Notes: generated by a model from the sequence alone, not told the origin. DNA of 27,207 nt from CAVVYV01 sp963752585 (GCA_963752585.1 CAVVYV010000002.1:1-27207), one strand, 5' to 3'. Counted from the stretch's first letter, positions 13,613 to 22,709 are shown. Numbers and translations are program-made.

Positions 13613-15106
13613 TCAGCGTGAGGCGGGAACGACGGCGATGTCCTCGAGCGCGAACTTGCCGTTCGCCCCATCGGGATCGCCGAGGGGGTAGTCGCCGGTG
13701 AAGCAGGCGTCGCAGTGGCGCTCGCGCGGGGTGCCGACCGCCTCGTAGACGGCCTCGATCGAGAGATAGGCGAGGGAGTCGGCGCCAAGCTCGGCGGCGA
13801 TCTCCTCGACCGTGCGCTCGTGGGCGACCATCTCCTCCCGGGTAGACATGTCGATCCCGTAGTGGCAGGGATGGCGGATCGGGGGAGAGGAGATCCGCAG
13901 GTGCACCTCCTTCGCGCCCGCGTCCTTGAGCATCGCGACGATCTGGCGGGTCGTGTTCCCGCGCACGATCGAGTCGTCGACGACCACCACCCGCTTGCCG
14001 GCGACGATCTCGGGCAGGGGGTTGAACTTCATCCGCAGGCCGTGCTTGCGCAGCTCCTGGCCGGGCTGGATGAACGTCCTCGCCACGTAGCGGTTCTTGA
14101 TCAGCCCGTCGTCCTTCGGCAGCCCCGAGGCGCGGGCGAAGCCATTCGCCGCCGGGTTGCCGGAGTCGGGGACGGTGATCACCAGGTCGGCGTCGACCGG
14201 CGCCTCCTTCCAGAGCAGCTCGCCCATCCGGCCGCGGACCCCCTGCAGCACCCGGCCCTCGAGCTTCGTGTCGGGACGGGAGAAGTAGATGTGCTCGAAC
14301 ACGCATTGGGCCGAGCGCTTCCCCTTGATCACCGGCTTCATCTGGAGCCCCTCAGCGGTCAGCGAGACCATCTCGCCCGGCTGCACCTCGCGGATCAGCT
14401 GGGCGCCGATGATGTCGAAGGCACAGGACTCGGAGGCGACCACGAAGCACTCTCCGAGGTCGTCGCTCGGCTTCATCTTCCCGAGGGCCAACGGGCGGAC
14501 CCCGTGCGGATCGCGGAAGGCGACCACCGCGTGCTTCGTCATCACCACCGTCGAGTAGGCGCCCTCGAGCCGCGGCATCACCTCGGCGACGGCGTCCTCG
14601 ATCCACTCGTTCCCCTCTCCCGCGCGGCTGGAGAGGAGTGCGGCGATGATCTCCGAGTCCGAGGTGCCCCGAAGCTTCACCCCCTGTTCGGTCAGCTCGT
14701 TATAGAGCGCGACCGCGTTGGTCAGGTTGCCGTTGTGGGCGAGGGCGAGCTCACGGCCGTCGTCGCGCCAGACCGGCTGAGCGTTCTCCCAGGCGCCGCC
14801 GCCGGTGGTCGAGTAGCGAACGTGGCCGATTGCCATGTCCCCCTCGAGCGCCTGCAGCTTCTCCTCGTCGAACACCTGGGAGACCAGGCCGAGCTCACGC
14901 ATCGTGGTGATGTGGCCGCCCTCGCAGGTTGCGATCCCTGCCGATTCCTGGCCGCGGTGCTGGAGCGCGTAGAGGCCGAAGTAGGCGAGGCGGGCGACCT
15001 CTCGGCCGGGTGCGTATACGCCGAAGACCCCGCATTCATCGCGCGGGCCATCGCGATCGGGAACGTCGAACCGCGGCTCAGTCAAGGCTCTGACGAGGTG
15101 TCTCAA
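13613..15106 (-). CDS. purF: Amidophosphoribosyltransferase (glutamine PRPP amidotransferase)
   Basis: First committed step of purine synthesis: PRPP plus glutamine gives phosphoribosylamine. The Ntn nucleophile Cys (DECGVFGVYAP, residue 25 from the first start) follows a propeptide that must be cleaved. Glutaminase motifs HRGQESAGIA, GHVRYSTTGG and LAHNGNLTNA are present. The PRPP loop is VVVVDDSIVRGNTTRQIV. Four cysteines fit the Fe-S type of PurF: one in CVFEHIYFSRPD, one in HPCHYGIDM and the pair in HCDACFTGDYP. Length about 497 residues. No ATG is available at the N-terminus: TTG at 15106 gives MRHLVRALTEP and a second TTG eight codons... seven codons later gives a start at LTEPRFDV; both are plausible and neither has a well-spaced Shine-Dalgarno. 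It is the first gene of the purF-purN-purH unit. Confidence 0.97.
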   Translation of the reverse strand: MRHLVRALTEPRFDVPDRDGPRDECGVFGVYAPGREVARLAYFGLYALQHRGQESAGIATCEGGHITTMRELGLVSQVFDEEKLQALEGDMAIGHVRYSTTGGGAWENAQPVWRDDGRELALAHNGNLTNAVALYNELTEQGVKLRGTSDSEIIAALLSSRAGEGNEWIEDAVAEVMPRLEGAYSTVVMTKHAVVAFRDPHGVRPLALGKMKPSDDLGECFVVASESCAFDIIGAQLIREVQPGEMVSLTAEGLQMKPVIKGKRSAQCVFEHIYFSRPDTKLEGRVLQGVRGRMGELLWKEAPVDADLVITVPDSGNPAANGFARASGLPKDDGLIKNRYVARTFIQPGQELRKHGLRMKFNPLPEIVAGKRVVVVDDSIVRGNTTRQIVAMLKDAGAKEVHLRISSPPIRHPCHYGIDMSTREEMVAHERTVEEIAAELGADSLAYLSIEAVYEAVGTPRERHCDACFTGDYPLGDPDGANGKFALEDIAVVPASR

Positions 15107-15231
15107 CCTCTGGAGATCGGATGCGCGAGCAGGAACTCAGCCCGCACGGTCAGGGTAGCAGCGGGCAAGGCGCGGCCCGGCCCGTTCCACCGCCCAAGAT
15201 GCGGCGATTTGCAGGCGGGGAAGGGCGGCCG

Positions 15232-15265
15232 GAGGGGTGGCCGGTGGGGAAACCGGCCACCCCTC
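15232..15265 (-). terminator. Strong GC-rich hairpin between the MFS gene and purF
   Basis: GAGGGGTGGCCGGT (15232-15245) and ACCGGCCACCCCTC (15252-15265) are perfect complements, giving a 14-bp stem with a 6-base loop. It lies 20 bases after the MFS stop on the minus strand. No run of T follows, so it is either a hairpin-only terminator for the exporter transcript or a leader structure for purF. The rest of the gap (15107-15231) contains only a weak candidate -10 for purF (TACCCT on the minus strand at 15157-15152). Confidence 0.55.
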
Positions 15266-15285
15266 GGGGGCGCTGCCGGGGGCAG

Positions 15286-16767
15286 CTAGCCGCGGCCGCC
15301 CTTGTCGGAGCCGGTGGCGACGGCCACCCGGACCCGTTCGGGCACGTAGCGCCCGAGGAGGGGAATCAGGATGACGGCGGCGCCGAGCGCCGCGATCGCG
15401 ACCGAGACGAGGATCCCGGGCTGGTACCCGTCGAGAAGCGCCTGGGCGCTGCCCGCCGTCGCGCTTGAGCCGGAGGTTCCGGCATCTATCACCGCGGTGG
15501 CGATCGCCAACCCGACCGCTCCGCCCAGCTGGAACGAGGTGTAGACGAGCCCGGAGGCGAGTCCCTGCTCCTCGTCCTTGACGTCGCTCGTCGCGGCGAT
15601 CGTCAGCGGCCCGAACGCGAGCGTGAACCCGATCCCGGAAAGCAGGAAGGTCGGCAGCATCGCCGTCAGGTAGCCCGAATCGGCCCCGATGTTCCAGAAC
15701 AGCAGGTAGGCCAGCCCGAGGCTCACCAACCCGAATCCCACGGGGATCGCCGGACCCACCCTGGTCACCAGTCGCCCGACGTTCGGCGAGCCGAACGCGA
15801 CGATCAACCCGGCCGGGAGGAAGGCGAGCGCCATCTCGATCGGCGACCAGCCCCTCAGGTTCTGCATGTAGAGGGTGCCGATGAACTGAAACCCGAACCA
15901 GCTGCCGAGCAGCGCCATCGCGCCGTAGTTGGCGCGCCGGAGTGCCGTCGATTTCAGGATCCCCAGCCGGACCAGCGGATTGGCGCTGCGCTGTTCGATC
16001 AGGACGAACGCGGTCAGCAACATTGCGATCGCGGCGAACGACAGCAGCGTCTGCGTCGCTGCCCAGCCGACTTCTGGAGCCTCGACGATCGTGTAGACCA
16101 GCCCCAGCATCGCCACCGCAAGGGTCGCCGTGCCGCTGAAGTCGAAGCTGCGCCGAGTGACCCTGACCGCCGGCTCATCCTTGTCGAGGAAGCGCGGCAG
16201 CAGCAGCAGGATCGCCAGAGCGATCGGGACCGGCATGAAGAACGTGTACCGCCAGCCCAGCTCGGTGAGCGCGCCGCCGAAGACAAGGCCGAGCGACCAG
16301 CCGCTCGCTCCGACAGCCGCGTAGATGCTCAGCGCCTTGTTCCGCACCGGGCCCTCCGCGAATTTCGTGGTGATGATCGAGAGCACCGCCGGCGCGGTGA
16401 ACGCCGCCGCCGCACCCTTGATGAACCTGGTCGCGATCAGGGTGTTCCCGTCGTTGGCCAGGCCACCGATGAAGGAGGCGACCAGGAAGACGGTGAGCCC
16501 GGCAAGCAGGACCCGGCGGCGGCCCAGCAGGTCCGCCGCCCGTCCGCCCAGCAGGAGCAGGCCGCCGTAGCCGAGGATGTAGCCGCTCACCACCCACTGC
16601 AGAGAGCTCGGCTCGAGCCCCAGCTCGCTCCCGATGCTCGGCAGGGCGACGCCGACCATCGAGACGTCGAGCCCGTCAAGGAAGAGCACGCCGCAGATGA
16701 GAGCCAGCAACCACCAGGCCTGGGCGTCGAAGCTGGTCTTTGGTGACTGTGCTGACTCCTGCTGCAT
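15286..16767 (-). CDS. MFS drug exporter, DHA2 (14-TMS, EmrB/QacA-like)
   Basis: Proton-driven exporter of 493 residues in the cytoplasmic membrane. The first helix (WWLLALICGVLFLDGLDVSMVGVALPSI) contains the LD-V-ALP signature of DHA2 proteins, and QWVVSGYILGYGGLLLLGGRAADLLGRRRVLL contains the loop 2-3 motif A. About 14 hydrophobic segments can be counted, including ASGWSLGLVFGGALTELGWRYTFF (motif C-like region) and the late GLASGLVYTSFQLGGAVGLAIAT. The C-terminal tail is short and basic. The ATG at 16767 has a strong Shine-Dalgarno (GGGGAGG, seven bases upstream). A consensus promoter with an embedded palindrome lies upstream, and a MarR-type regulator is encoded divergently, so repression relieved by a toxic compound is likely. 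The substrate cannot be told from sequence. Confidence 0.92.
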   Translation of the reverse strand: MQQESAQSPKTSFDAQAWWLLALICGVLFLDGLDVSMVGVALPSIGSELGLEPSSLQWVVSGYILGYGGLLLLGGRAADLLGRRRVLLAGLTVFLVASFIGGLANDGNTLIATRFIKGAAAAFTAPAVLSIITTKFAEGPVRNKALSIYAAVGASGWSLGLVFGGALTELGWRYTFFMPVPIALAILLLLPRFLDKDEPAVRVTRRSFDFSGTATLAVAMLGLVYTIVEAPEVGWAATQTLLSFAAIAMLLTAFVLIEQRSANPLVRLGILKSTALRRANYGAMALLGSWFGFQFIGTLYMQNLRGWSPIEMALAFLPAGLIVAFGSPNVGRLVTRVGPAIPVGFGLVSLGLAYLLFWNIGADSGYLTAMLPTFLLSGIGFTLAFGPLTIAATSDVKDEEQGLASGLVYTSFQLGGAVGLAIATAVIDAGTSGSSATAGSAQALLDGYQPGILVSVAIAALGAAVILIPLLGRYVPERVRVAVATGSDKGGRG

Positions 16768-16804
16768 TCCGGGCCTCCCCGTCAGTGGTCAGTTGAAGGT
16801 CGCT

Positions 16805-16833
16805 AGTATATGCATACGCATGCATTGTGTCAA
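16805..16833 (-). promoter_or_regulatory. Consensus sigma-70-type promoter of the MFS gene
   Basis: On the minus strand TTGACA (16833-16828) and TATACT (16810-16805) are separated by exactly 17 bases. The expected start of transcription is about 30 bases before the ATG at 16767. The 16-base palindromic operator ATGCAT-N4-ATGCAT lies between the two hexamers. Confidence 0.85.
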
Positions 16834-16852
16834 CACTTTATGCGAATGCAAC
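16810..16852. promoter_or_regulatory. Two MarR operators between the divergent MFS and marR genes
   Basis: ATGCATACGCATGCAT (16810-16825) is two copies of the self-complementary ATGCAT four bases apart and sits in the spacer of the MFS promoter. A related, weaker element (TTATGCGAATGCAA, 16839-16852) lies just upstream of the marR -10; its reverse complement matches about 10 of 14 bases of the reverse complement of the first. Such paired sites would let the MarR protein repress both its own gene and the exporter. Confidence 0.65.
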
Positions 16853-16856
16853 TTTT

Positions 16857-16864
16857 GTTATAAT
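16857..16864 (+). promoter_or_regulatory. Extended -10 promoter of marR
   Basis: TGTTATAAT (from 16856) contains a perfect TATAAT at 16859-16864 preceded by the extended TG. No good -35 lies 16-18 bases upstream, which fits an extended -10 promoter. Confidence 0.65.
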
Positions 16865-16901
16865 GCGGCCCCGTTAGGGGCGAGGAGATGCTGAGACTGA
16901 G

Positions 16902-17293
16902 ATGTCAAGAACGACCACCTTCTGAATCAGTGGAGTGAGCTCGAGGCGGCGCATGCTCGGGTCCGGGAGGCGCTCGAGCGCGCCCTGGAGCGGGAGCACC
17001 AGCTCTCCTTGAGCGAGTACGAGGTTCTGGATCGGCTCGCCGAGGTCGACGCCCCAAAGGGGCGCCGGATCCAGGAGCTGGCCGACGAGGTCCATCTCAG
17101 CCAGAGCGCCCTCTCACGCCTCGTCCAGCGGCTCGAGGAGGCCGGCTACGTCAGCCGTGCGATCTGCGACCACGACCGCCGCGGGATCTTCGCCTGCATC
17201 ACCGATGCCGGACGCAAGGCCCAAGAGAAGGCCGATCCCACCCACCGCGCGGTCCTCGCCGAGACCCTGGGTGGGCAGCCGGCAACCGCCTGA
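16902..17293 (+). pseudogene. MarR-family regulator, one apparent single-base deletion near the start
   Basis: Winged-helix repressor, probably of itself and the divergent MFS exporter. The MarR core is clear: LSLSEYEVLDRLAEVDAPKGRRIQELADEVHLSQSALSRLVQRLEEAGYVSRAICDHDRRGIFACITDAGRKAQEKA in pieces covers the helix-turn-helix and the wing with its DHDRRG tip. The same frame extends upstream through NDHLLNQWSELEAAHARVREALE, a typical MarR first helix, but runs into a TGA at 16898 without a start. Adding one A to the AA at 16907-16908 joins this helix to the ATG at 16902. Unrepaired, only a TTG at 17009 is available, which would remove helix 1 needed for dimerisation. The C-terminus is short (ends GGQPATA), so the last dimer helix is reduced. 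Confidence 0.78.
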
Positions 17294-17305
17294 CCTTCCG
17301 CCCTA

Positions 17306-18580
17306 CTACTTCTTCCGCTGCTTGATCAGTGTGGTCTTGACGGGCTGGGAGTTGGGCACGCCCGCGACGCCGGCCGGGACGAAGGTGACGAACGCCTTGA
17401 CCTTCACCTTCGCCTTGCGCTTCTTCTTCAGCTGCTTCTTCAGCTTCTTCGCCGTCTTCCCGACCGGTTTCACCGCCAGCTTGAAGGACGAGGCCTGAGT
17501 GATGGTCAGCCCCAGTTGCTTGACGCTGGCGGCGACCGCGTTGACGTCCTCGGTTCCCGTGTTCGCGAGCGTCACCTGACCAGGGCCGGGCACCTTGGCG
17601 TTGATCGTCGCGGTGCCCTTTTTCTTCTTTTTCGTGATCGAGTTGACCGTCACCTTGTTCGAGGGGGCGGCGGCGAATTGGGATGCATCGATATTGCCCG
17701 TGATCGCCGCTCCCGTGACCAGGTCGTGATTCGGTGAGCTGCCGTTGATGTTGGCCCGGCCGATCGTGTCGGCGGCGTAATCGCCCCAGAAGATGTACTG
17801 CGAGTTGACGGCGACGCCACTCGGGCCGCCGCTCGTGGTCCCCGCTGGGACGAAGCTGTTGTCCGCGCTGCCTCCTGCCACCGGAGCACGCGCGACCGCG
17901 TTGCCGCCATCGGTTGGCCAATAGAGGAAGTTCGAGTCAACGGCAGGGCCGCAGAAGAAATTGGCCCCGCTGACGAAGTCCTGACCCGCGCCGGAGCCGT
18001 TGAGCGGCGCCCTAGCGAAGTTGCCGGAGCCGTTGTACCAGTAGAGGAAATTCGAGTCCGCGGCGAGGCCGCAGCTGCTTTCCCCCGCGGCGGTCGTTAT
18101 GAAATTGGCTACCGGGTTTGCCCCGTCGATGTTGGCGTGGCCGATCGTGTCCGGGGGTCCGTTGTTCAGCCAGAAGATGCCGTTGCTCTGGGTAACAGCG
18201 ATTCCGTTCGGGTCGGTGACCCCGGCGGCAATGAAGTTCGGGTTGGCACCGCTGCCATCGAGGTTCGCCCGCCCGATCCTGTCGGTGCCGTTGTCGGTCC
18301 AGTAGATGAACTTCGAGTCGACGGCCACAGCGGTCGGGGAGCTCAGCCCGGTGATAAAGGCGTTGTTCAGACCCGTTCCGTTGATCTTGGCTCGGCCGAT
18401 GCTGGAGTTCGGGCTGGCGCTGCTCCAGTAGATGAAGTTGCCCTTCGCGTCCTGGACGAGCAGGAGCAGAAGGATCAGGATCGCGAGCACTGCGATCAGT
18501 ACGGCGGCCACCCCACCGCCGAGCGGGAGCGGGTCTCCAAGGTGCCAACGGCCTCGATGTGCACGCTGGACGTGCGGCAT
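17306..18580 (-). CDS. Membrane-anchored six-bladed beta-propeller protein with Lys-rich C-terminal domain
   Basis: Not assigned to a named family. A basic N-terminus is followed by one transmembrane helix (about residues 24-42, ending LILLLLLVQDAKG), so the rest should be outside the cell. Six repeats of about 40 residues follow, each starting with an aromatic pair such as FIYW, FIYW, IFW, FLYW, FLYW, YIFW, and containing IGRAN-like strands with a (I/L)(N/D)G turn and a GVAVDS-like strand. This is the pattern of YWTD/TolB-type six-bladed propellers. From about residue 300 a beta-rich domain follows with KKKKKGTATI and a dense Lys stretch (KKLKKQLKKKRKAKVKVKAF), ending PVKTTLIKQRKK. Such tails may bind cell-wall polymers or surfaces. 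It begins 13 bases after purL but has no clear Shine-Dalgarno; a functional link to purines is unlikely. It converges on marR. Confidence 0.75.
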   Translation of the reverse strand: MPHVQRAHRGRWHLGDPLPLGGGVAAVLIAVLAILILLLLLVQDAKGNFIYWSSASPNSSIGRAKINGTGLNNAFITGLSSPTAVAVDSKFIYWTDNGTDRIGRANLDGSGANPNFIAAGVTDPNGIAVTQSNGIFWLNNGPPDTIGHANIDGANPVANFITTAAGESSCGLAADSNFLYWYNGSGNFARAPLNGSGAGQDFVSGANFFCGPAVDSNFLYWPTDGGNAVARAPVAGGSADNSFVPAGTTSGGPSGVAVNSQYIFWGDYAADTIGRANINGSSPNHDLVTGAAITGNIDASQFAAAPSNKVTVNSITKKKKKGTATINAKVPGPGQVTLANTGTEDVNAVAASVKQLGLTITQASSFKLAVKPVGKTAKKLKKQLKKKRKAKVKVKAFVTFVPAGVAGVPNSQPVKTTLIKQRKK

Positions 18581-18593
18581 CTATTGAGTCTTA

Positions 18594-20830
18594 TTACCCC
18601 TGGAGCGCGAGGTCAAGCGAGTGCCAGGCGGACTCGGCGTCGCGGAGCGGCATCGAGACGTCGTGCTCAGCCGCCGAGATCTCGAGCCGCTCGCCCGTCG
18701 CTTTGCCCAGCCTGAGCGCGTCCACCCCGGCGCGGGCGGCGCGATCGGTGAGCGCATCGAGCTCCTCGGCCGCGGCCGCGAGCAGGATGCCTCCCGGCCC
18801 CTCGCCGAACAGCGCCGTCTCGCCGGAGCAGCCGCGGAGCTCGATCAGCGAGTCGAGGTCGAGTTCGGCTCCGACGCCGCCGGCGATTGCCATCTCGGCC
18901 ACGGCGCATCCGAGGCCGCCGTCGCTGATGTCGTGGGCGGCCCTCGCGGCCCCGTCCCGAACGAGCTCGCGAACCAGCGCCAGCGCCTCCGCGACCGGCT
19001 CGATCGCGTTCCCCGGAAGCCCCATCCCGAGCTCTCCGCGCAGCTTCGCCAGCTCCGAGCCGGCGAGGGAGGGGGCGAACGGCCCGACGAGCACGATCTC
19101 GTCCCCCTCTTTCAGGTCGAAGCCGACCGCGAGCTCGGCGGCGGGGAGCTCGCCGACCATGCCGACGATCGGGGTCGGATAGATCGGGCCCTCCTCGGTC
19201 TCGTTGTAGAGGGAGACGTTCCCGCCGACCACCGGGATCCCGAGCTCAGCGCAGGCGTCGGCGAGCCCGGAGACCGCTCGGTCGAGCTGCCAGGCGACGA
19301 CCGGCTTCTCGGGATTGCCGAAGTTGAGGCAGTTGGTGAGGCCGAGGGGCTCGGCGCCGACGCAGGCGAGGTTCTGCGCGCATTCGAGCACCGCCTCGAC
19401 CGCGCCCGCATAGGAGTCGCAGGCGACCCGGCGACCGTTGCCGTCGATCGAGACCGCGATCGCGTTCCCCGCCTCCGGGACCATCAGGACGGCGGCGTCG
19501 GCCGACTCCGGCCGTCGGGCGGTCCGCGACCCGACCACCGAGTCGTACTGCTCGAAGGCCCAGCGGCCGGAGGCGACGTTGGGGGAGCCGAGTAGCGCGA
19601 TCAGGATCGCCGAGGGATCGCCTGGATCGGCCTGGCCCGCCGACGCCTCCACCTGTTCAGCGAGGGTCGAGCGGTTTCCGTAGATCCAGCTCTCGGGCTC
19701 GGCCGGCTCGAGGTCGTAGAGCGGGCACCCATCGACCAAAGCGGCTACCGGCACGTCGGCGACCTCGCTCGCGCCGTCCAACACCCGGAGGCGCCCGTCA
19801 TCGGTGACCTTGCCGATCGCCGCGACCCCCGTCTGCCAGCGCTCGCAGGCGGTGACCACCCGATCGAGCTTCCCAGGCTCAACTACCGCGAGCATCCGCT
19901 CCTGGGACTCGGAGATCATCACCTCGAACGGCTCCAGGTCCGCCTCTCGCAGCGGCACCCGGCCGACGTCGATCTCGACCCCGACCCCGCCCTTGGACGC
20001 CATCTCGCCCGCCGAGGAGGTGAGGCCGGCCGCGCCGAGGTCCTGAAGCGAGACCAGCAGCTCGTTCTGGAGCAGCTCGAGGCAGCACTCGAGCAGCTTT
20101 GATTCCTCGAACGGGTCGCCGATCTGGACGCTGGGGCGCTTCGCGTCGTCGCCGGCCTCGAGCTCGGCGGAGGCGAGCACCGAGGCTCCCCCGATCCCGT
20201 CCCGACCGGTCGAGGCGCCGATCAGGACGACGAGGTTGCCGGTCCCGGAGGCCGCCGATCGAACCATCTCGTCCGTCCTGGCGAGCCCCACGCACATCGC
20301 GTTGATCAGGCAGTTGTGCTCGTAGGGAGGCTCGAAGCCGAGCTCGCCGCCCACGGTCGGCACCCCGATCGAGTTGCCGTAGTGGCCGATCCCGGCCACC
20401 GCACCCTCGAGCAGGTAGCGGGAGCGCTCCGAGTCCAGCTCGCCGAAGCGGAGTGAGTCGAGGACCGCGATCGGGCGGGCGCCGATCGCGAATACGTCGC
20501 GAAGGATTCCCCCGACTCCGGTGGCGGCGCCCTGGAACGGCTCGACAGCGCTCGGGTGGTTGTGCGACTCGACCTTGAACGCGACCGCGTAGCCGTCGCC
20601 GATTTCGACCGCCCCGGCGTTCTCACCCGGCCCCATCAGCACCCGGTCACCCTCGGTGGGGAGGCGGCCGAGGAGCTTGCGCGAGTGCTTGTAGGCGCAG
20701 TGCTCCGACCAGAGCAGCGAGAACATCGCCAGCTCGGTGTCGTTTGGCTCGCGGCCAAGAAGTTCGTTGATCCGGGCGTACTCGTCGTCTGTGAGGCCGA
20801 GCCCCCGGTGTCGCGACTCGGCGACGGCGC

Positions 20831-20834
<4 letters not shown>
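18594..20834 (-). CDS. purL: Phosphoribosylformylglycinamidine synthase subunit PurL (small type)
   Basis: ATP-dependent synthetase subunit converting FGAR to FGAM using ammonia delivered by PurQ with PurS as the scaffold. It has 746 residues, the length of the small PurL that needs PurS and PurQ. Motifs: MFSLLWSEHCAYKHSRKLL (WSEHC at residues 42-46), FKVESHNHPSAVEPFQGAATGVGGILRDVFAIGARP (HNHPS at 91-95, ATP-site region), VPTVGGE, LLVSLQDLGAAGLTSSAGEMASKGGVG, ISESQERMLAVV, and in the second half LNFGNPEKP, GIPVVGGNVSLYNE and AAHDISDGGLGCAVAEMA. The GTG start at 20834-20832 overlaps the purQ TGA (GTGA). It ends in tandem TAA codons at 18596-18591. The active-site His lies in the HNHP region of the family. 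Confidence 0.97.
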
Positions 20835-21492
<658 letters not shown>

Positions 21493-21496
<4 letters not shown>

Positions 21497-21720
21497 TTGC
21501 CGTTGGTGACGATCTCGAAGTCCTCGATCAGCGGGTTGGCGAGGAGCTTCTCGCACAGGGCCGGGAGCGAATCGGGATCGTCGGTCTCGAGCTCAACCAG
21601 CCGGCCGACCCGGACCTCGTGCACGCCCTCGAACCCGAGGGCCGGCAGCGCCCGCTCGACCGCCTTCCCCTGGGGGTCGAGGATTCCCTCCTTCGGCCTG
21701 ATCAGGACCTTCGCCTTCAC
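21493..21720 (-). CDS. purS: FGAM synthase subunit PurS
   Basis: Small subunit (75 residues) that bridges PurQ and PurL. The sequence KAKVLIRPKEGILDPQGKAV followed by ERALPALGFEGVHEVRVGRLVELE is a typical PurS, and it ends EDFEIVTNGK. The start is a GTG at 21720-21718, and the stop overlaps the purQ GTG. The gap to purC is 15 bases. Confidence 0.95.
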
Positions 21721-21735
21721 GGACTGAGCCTAGCG

Positions 21736-22590
21736 TCAGTCCAGCCGGCGACCGGTGATCCGCTCGTAGGCCTCGATGTACTTGGCGCGAGTGTTCTCGA
21801 CGACCTCGGGCGGCAGCTCCGGTGGCGGCGGCGAGTGGTCCCAGCCCGACTGGTCGAGCCAGTCGCGGACGTACTGCTTGTCGAATGAGTTCTGAGGGCG
21901 GCCGGGCTCGTAGTCGTCGGCGGGCCAGAACCGCGACGAGTCGGGGGTGAGCACCTCGTCCGCGAGGACGATCTCGGCCCCCGGCGACGAGCCAAACTCG
22001 AACTTGGTGTCCGCGAGGATGATCCCCCGCCCCGAGGCGTGGTCCGCGGCCCGTCGGTAGACCTCGATCGAGACCCGGCGCAGCTCCTCCATCAGGGGAC
22101 GATCGCCGATGATCTCGGCGGCGCGATCGAAGTCGATGTTCTCGTCGTGCTCGCCGAGCTCGGCCTTGGTCGCCGGAGTGAAGATCGGCTCGGGGAGCTG
22201 CTCGGACTCGCGCATCCCCGCCGGGAGCTCGATCCCGCAGATCTCCCCGGTCTCCCGATACTCCCGCCAACCCGATCCGGAGAGGTAGCCGCGGACGACG
22301 CACTCGACCGGGTACATCTCGAGCTTCCGGACCCGCATCCCTCGGCCCTCCGCCTCGGGCGGGACGTCCTCGGAGATGAAGTGGTTCGGGCAAATGTCCT
22401 CCGTGTGCTCGAACCAGAAGATCGACATCTGAGTCAGCACCCGACCCTTGTCGGGGATCGGGTTGGGCATGATCACGTCGTAGGCGGAGATCCGATCCGA
22501 GGCGACCATCAGCAGGTCGCCGTCGAGCTCGTAGATCTCTCGGACCTTGCCCGAGGAGTGCAGCTTCAGGTCTGCGAGGGCGCCGGTCAT
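21736..22590 (-). CDS. purC: SAICAR synthetase
   Basis: Ligates aspartate to CAIR with ATP; 284 residues, the longer monofunctional type. Motifs: LHSSGKVREIYELDGDLLMVASDRISAYDV (N-terminal nucleotide-binding region), PNPIPDKGRVLTQMSIFWFEHT, the signature YPVECVVRGYLSGSGWREY, GIELPAGMRESEQLPEPIFTPATKAE, GIILADTKFEFG, VLADEVLTPDSSRFWPADDYEPG and PQNSFDKQYVRDWL. The ATG at 22590 has an AGAGG directly adjacent, too close for good initiation. The ATG overlaps the stop of a small upstream ORF (ATGA), so translation may depend on that ORF. purS follows after 15 bases. Confidence 0.96.
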   Translation of the reverse strand: MTGALADLKLHSSGKVREIYELDGDLLMVASDRISAYDVIMPNPIPDKGRVLTQMSIFWFEHTEDICPNHFISEDVPPEAEGRGMRVRKLEMYPVECVVRGYLSGSGWREYRETGEICGIELPAGMRESEQLPEPIFTPATKAELGEHDENIDFDRAAEIIGDRPLMEELRRVSIEVYRRAADHASGRGIILADTKFEFGSSPGAEIVLADEVLTPDSSRFWPADDYEPGRPQNSFDKQYVRDWLDQSGWDHSPPPPELPPEVVENTRAKYIEAYERITGRRLD

Positions 22591-22679
22591 CCTCTCGCCG
22601 ATGCTAACAACGGCCTCCGGTGCCGCCGCGGGCGCCGGGCGATCCCATTAGCGCTGTTTGCGGAGTAGATTCGGGACAT
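22587..22679 (-). CDS. Candidate 30-residue leader ORF coupled to purC
   Basis: An ATG at 22679-22677 with a strong GGAGGGAGG upstream opens a 30-codon frame that starts MSRIYSANSANGIARR, contains an Arg-rich middle, and stops at a TGA at 22589-22587 overlapping the purC ATG (ATGA). The purC start itself lacks a properly spaced Shine-Dalgarno. This arrangement suggests translational coupling: ribosomes ending on the leader would restart on purC. I recognise no homology, and a chance ORF in GC-rich DNA is a real alternative. The start codon and Shine-Dalgarno lie in a hairpin described separately. Confidence 0.4.
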   Translation of the reverse strand: MSRIYSANSANGIARRPRRHRRPLLASARG

Positions 22680-22707
22680 GGCCCTCCCTCCGGGCTCCCC
22701 GTGTCCC
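22673..22707 (-). promoter_or_regulatory. Hairpin enclosing the leader ORF start, upstream of purC
   Basis: On the minus-strand RNA, GGGACACGG (22707-22699) can pair with CCAUGUCCC (22681-22673) with one A-C mismatch. The second arm contains the AUG of the leader ORF. The loop holds the GGAGGGAGG Shine-Dalgarno and an inner GCCC/GGGC helix. It may control access of ribosomes to the leader and thus purC, or act as a partial terminator after the preceding gene; no T-tract is present. Confidence 0.4.
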
Positions 22708-22709
22708 CG

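Noticed and set aside
15107..15231. Purine-sensing riboswitch upstream of purF
   Set aside because: No conserved purine (guanine/adenine) or PRPP aptamer elements are recognisable; only a GC-rich hairpin is present.
13715..15289. A 524-codon open frame on the + strand opposite purF
   Set aside because: It is antisense to purF, which has all catalytic motifs; long antisense frames are expected in DNA with this GC bias, and its translation is Arg/His/Asp-rich with no family pattern.
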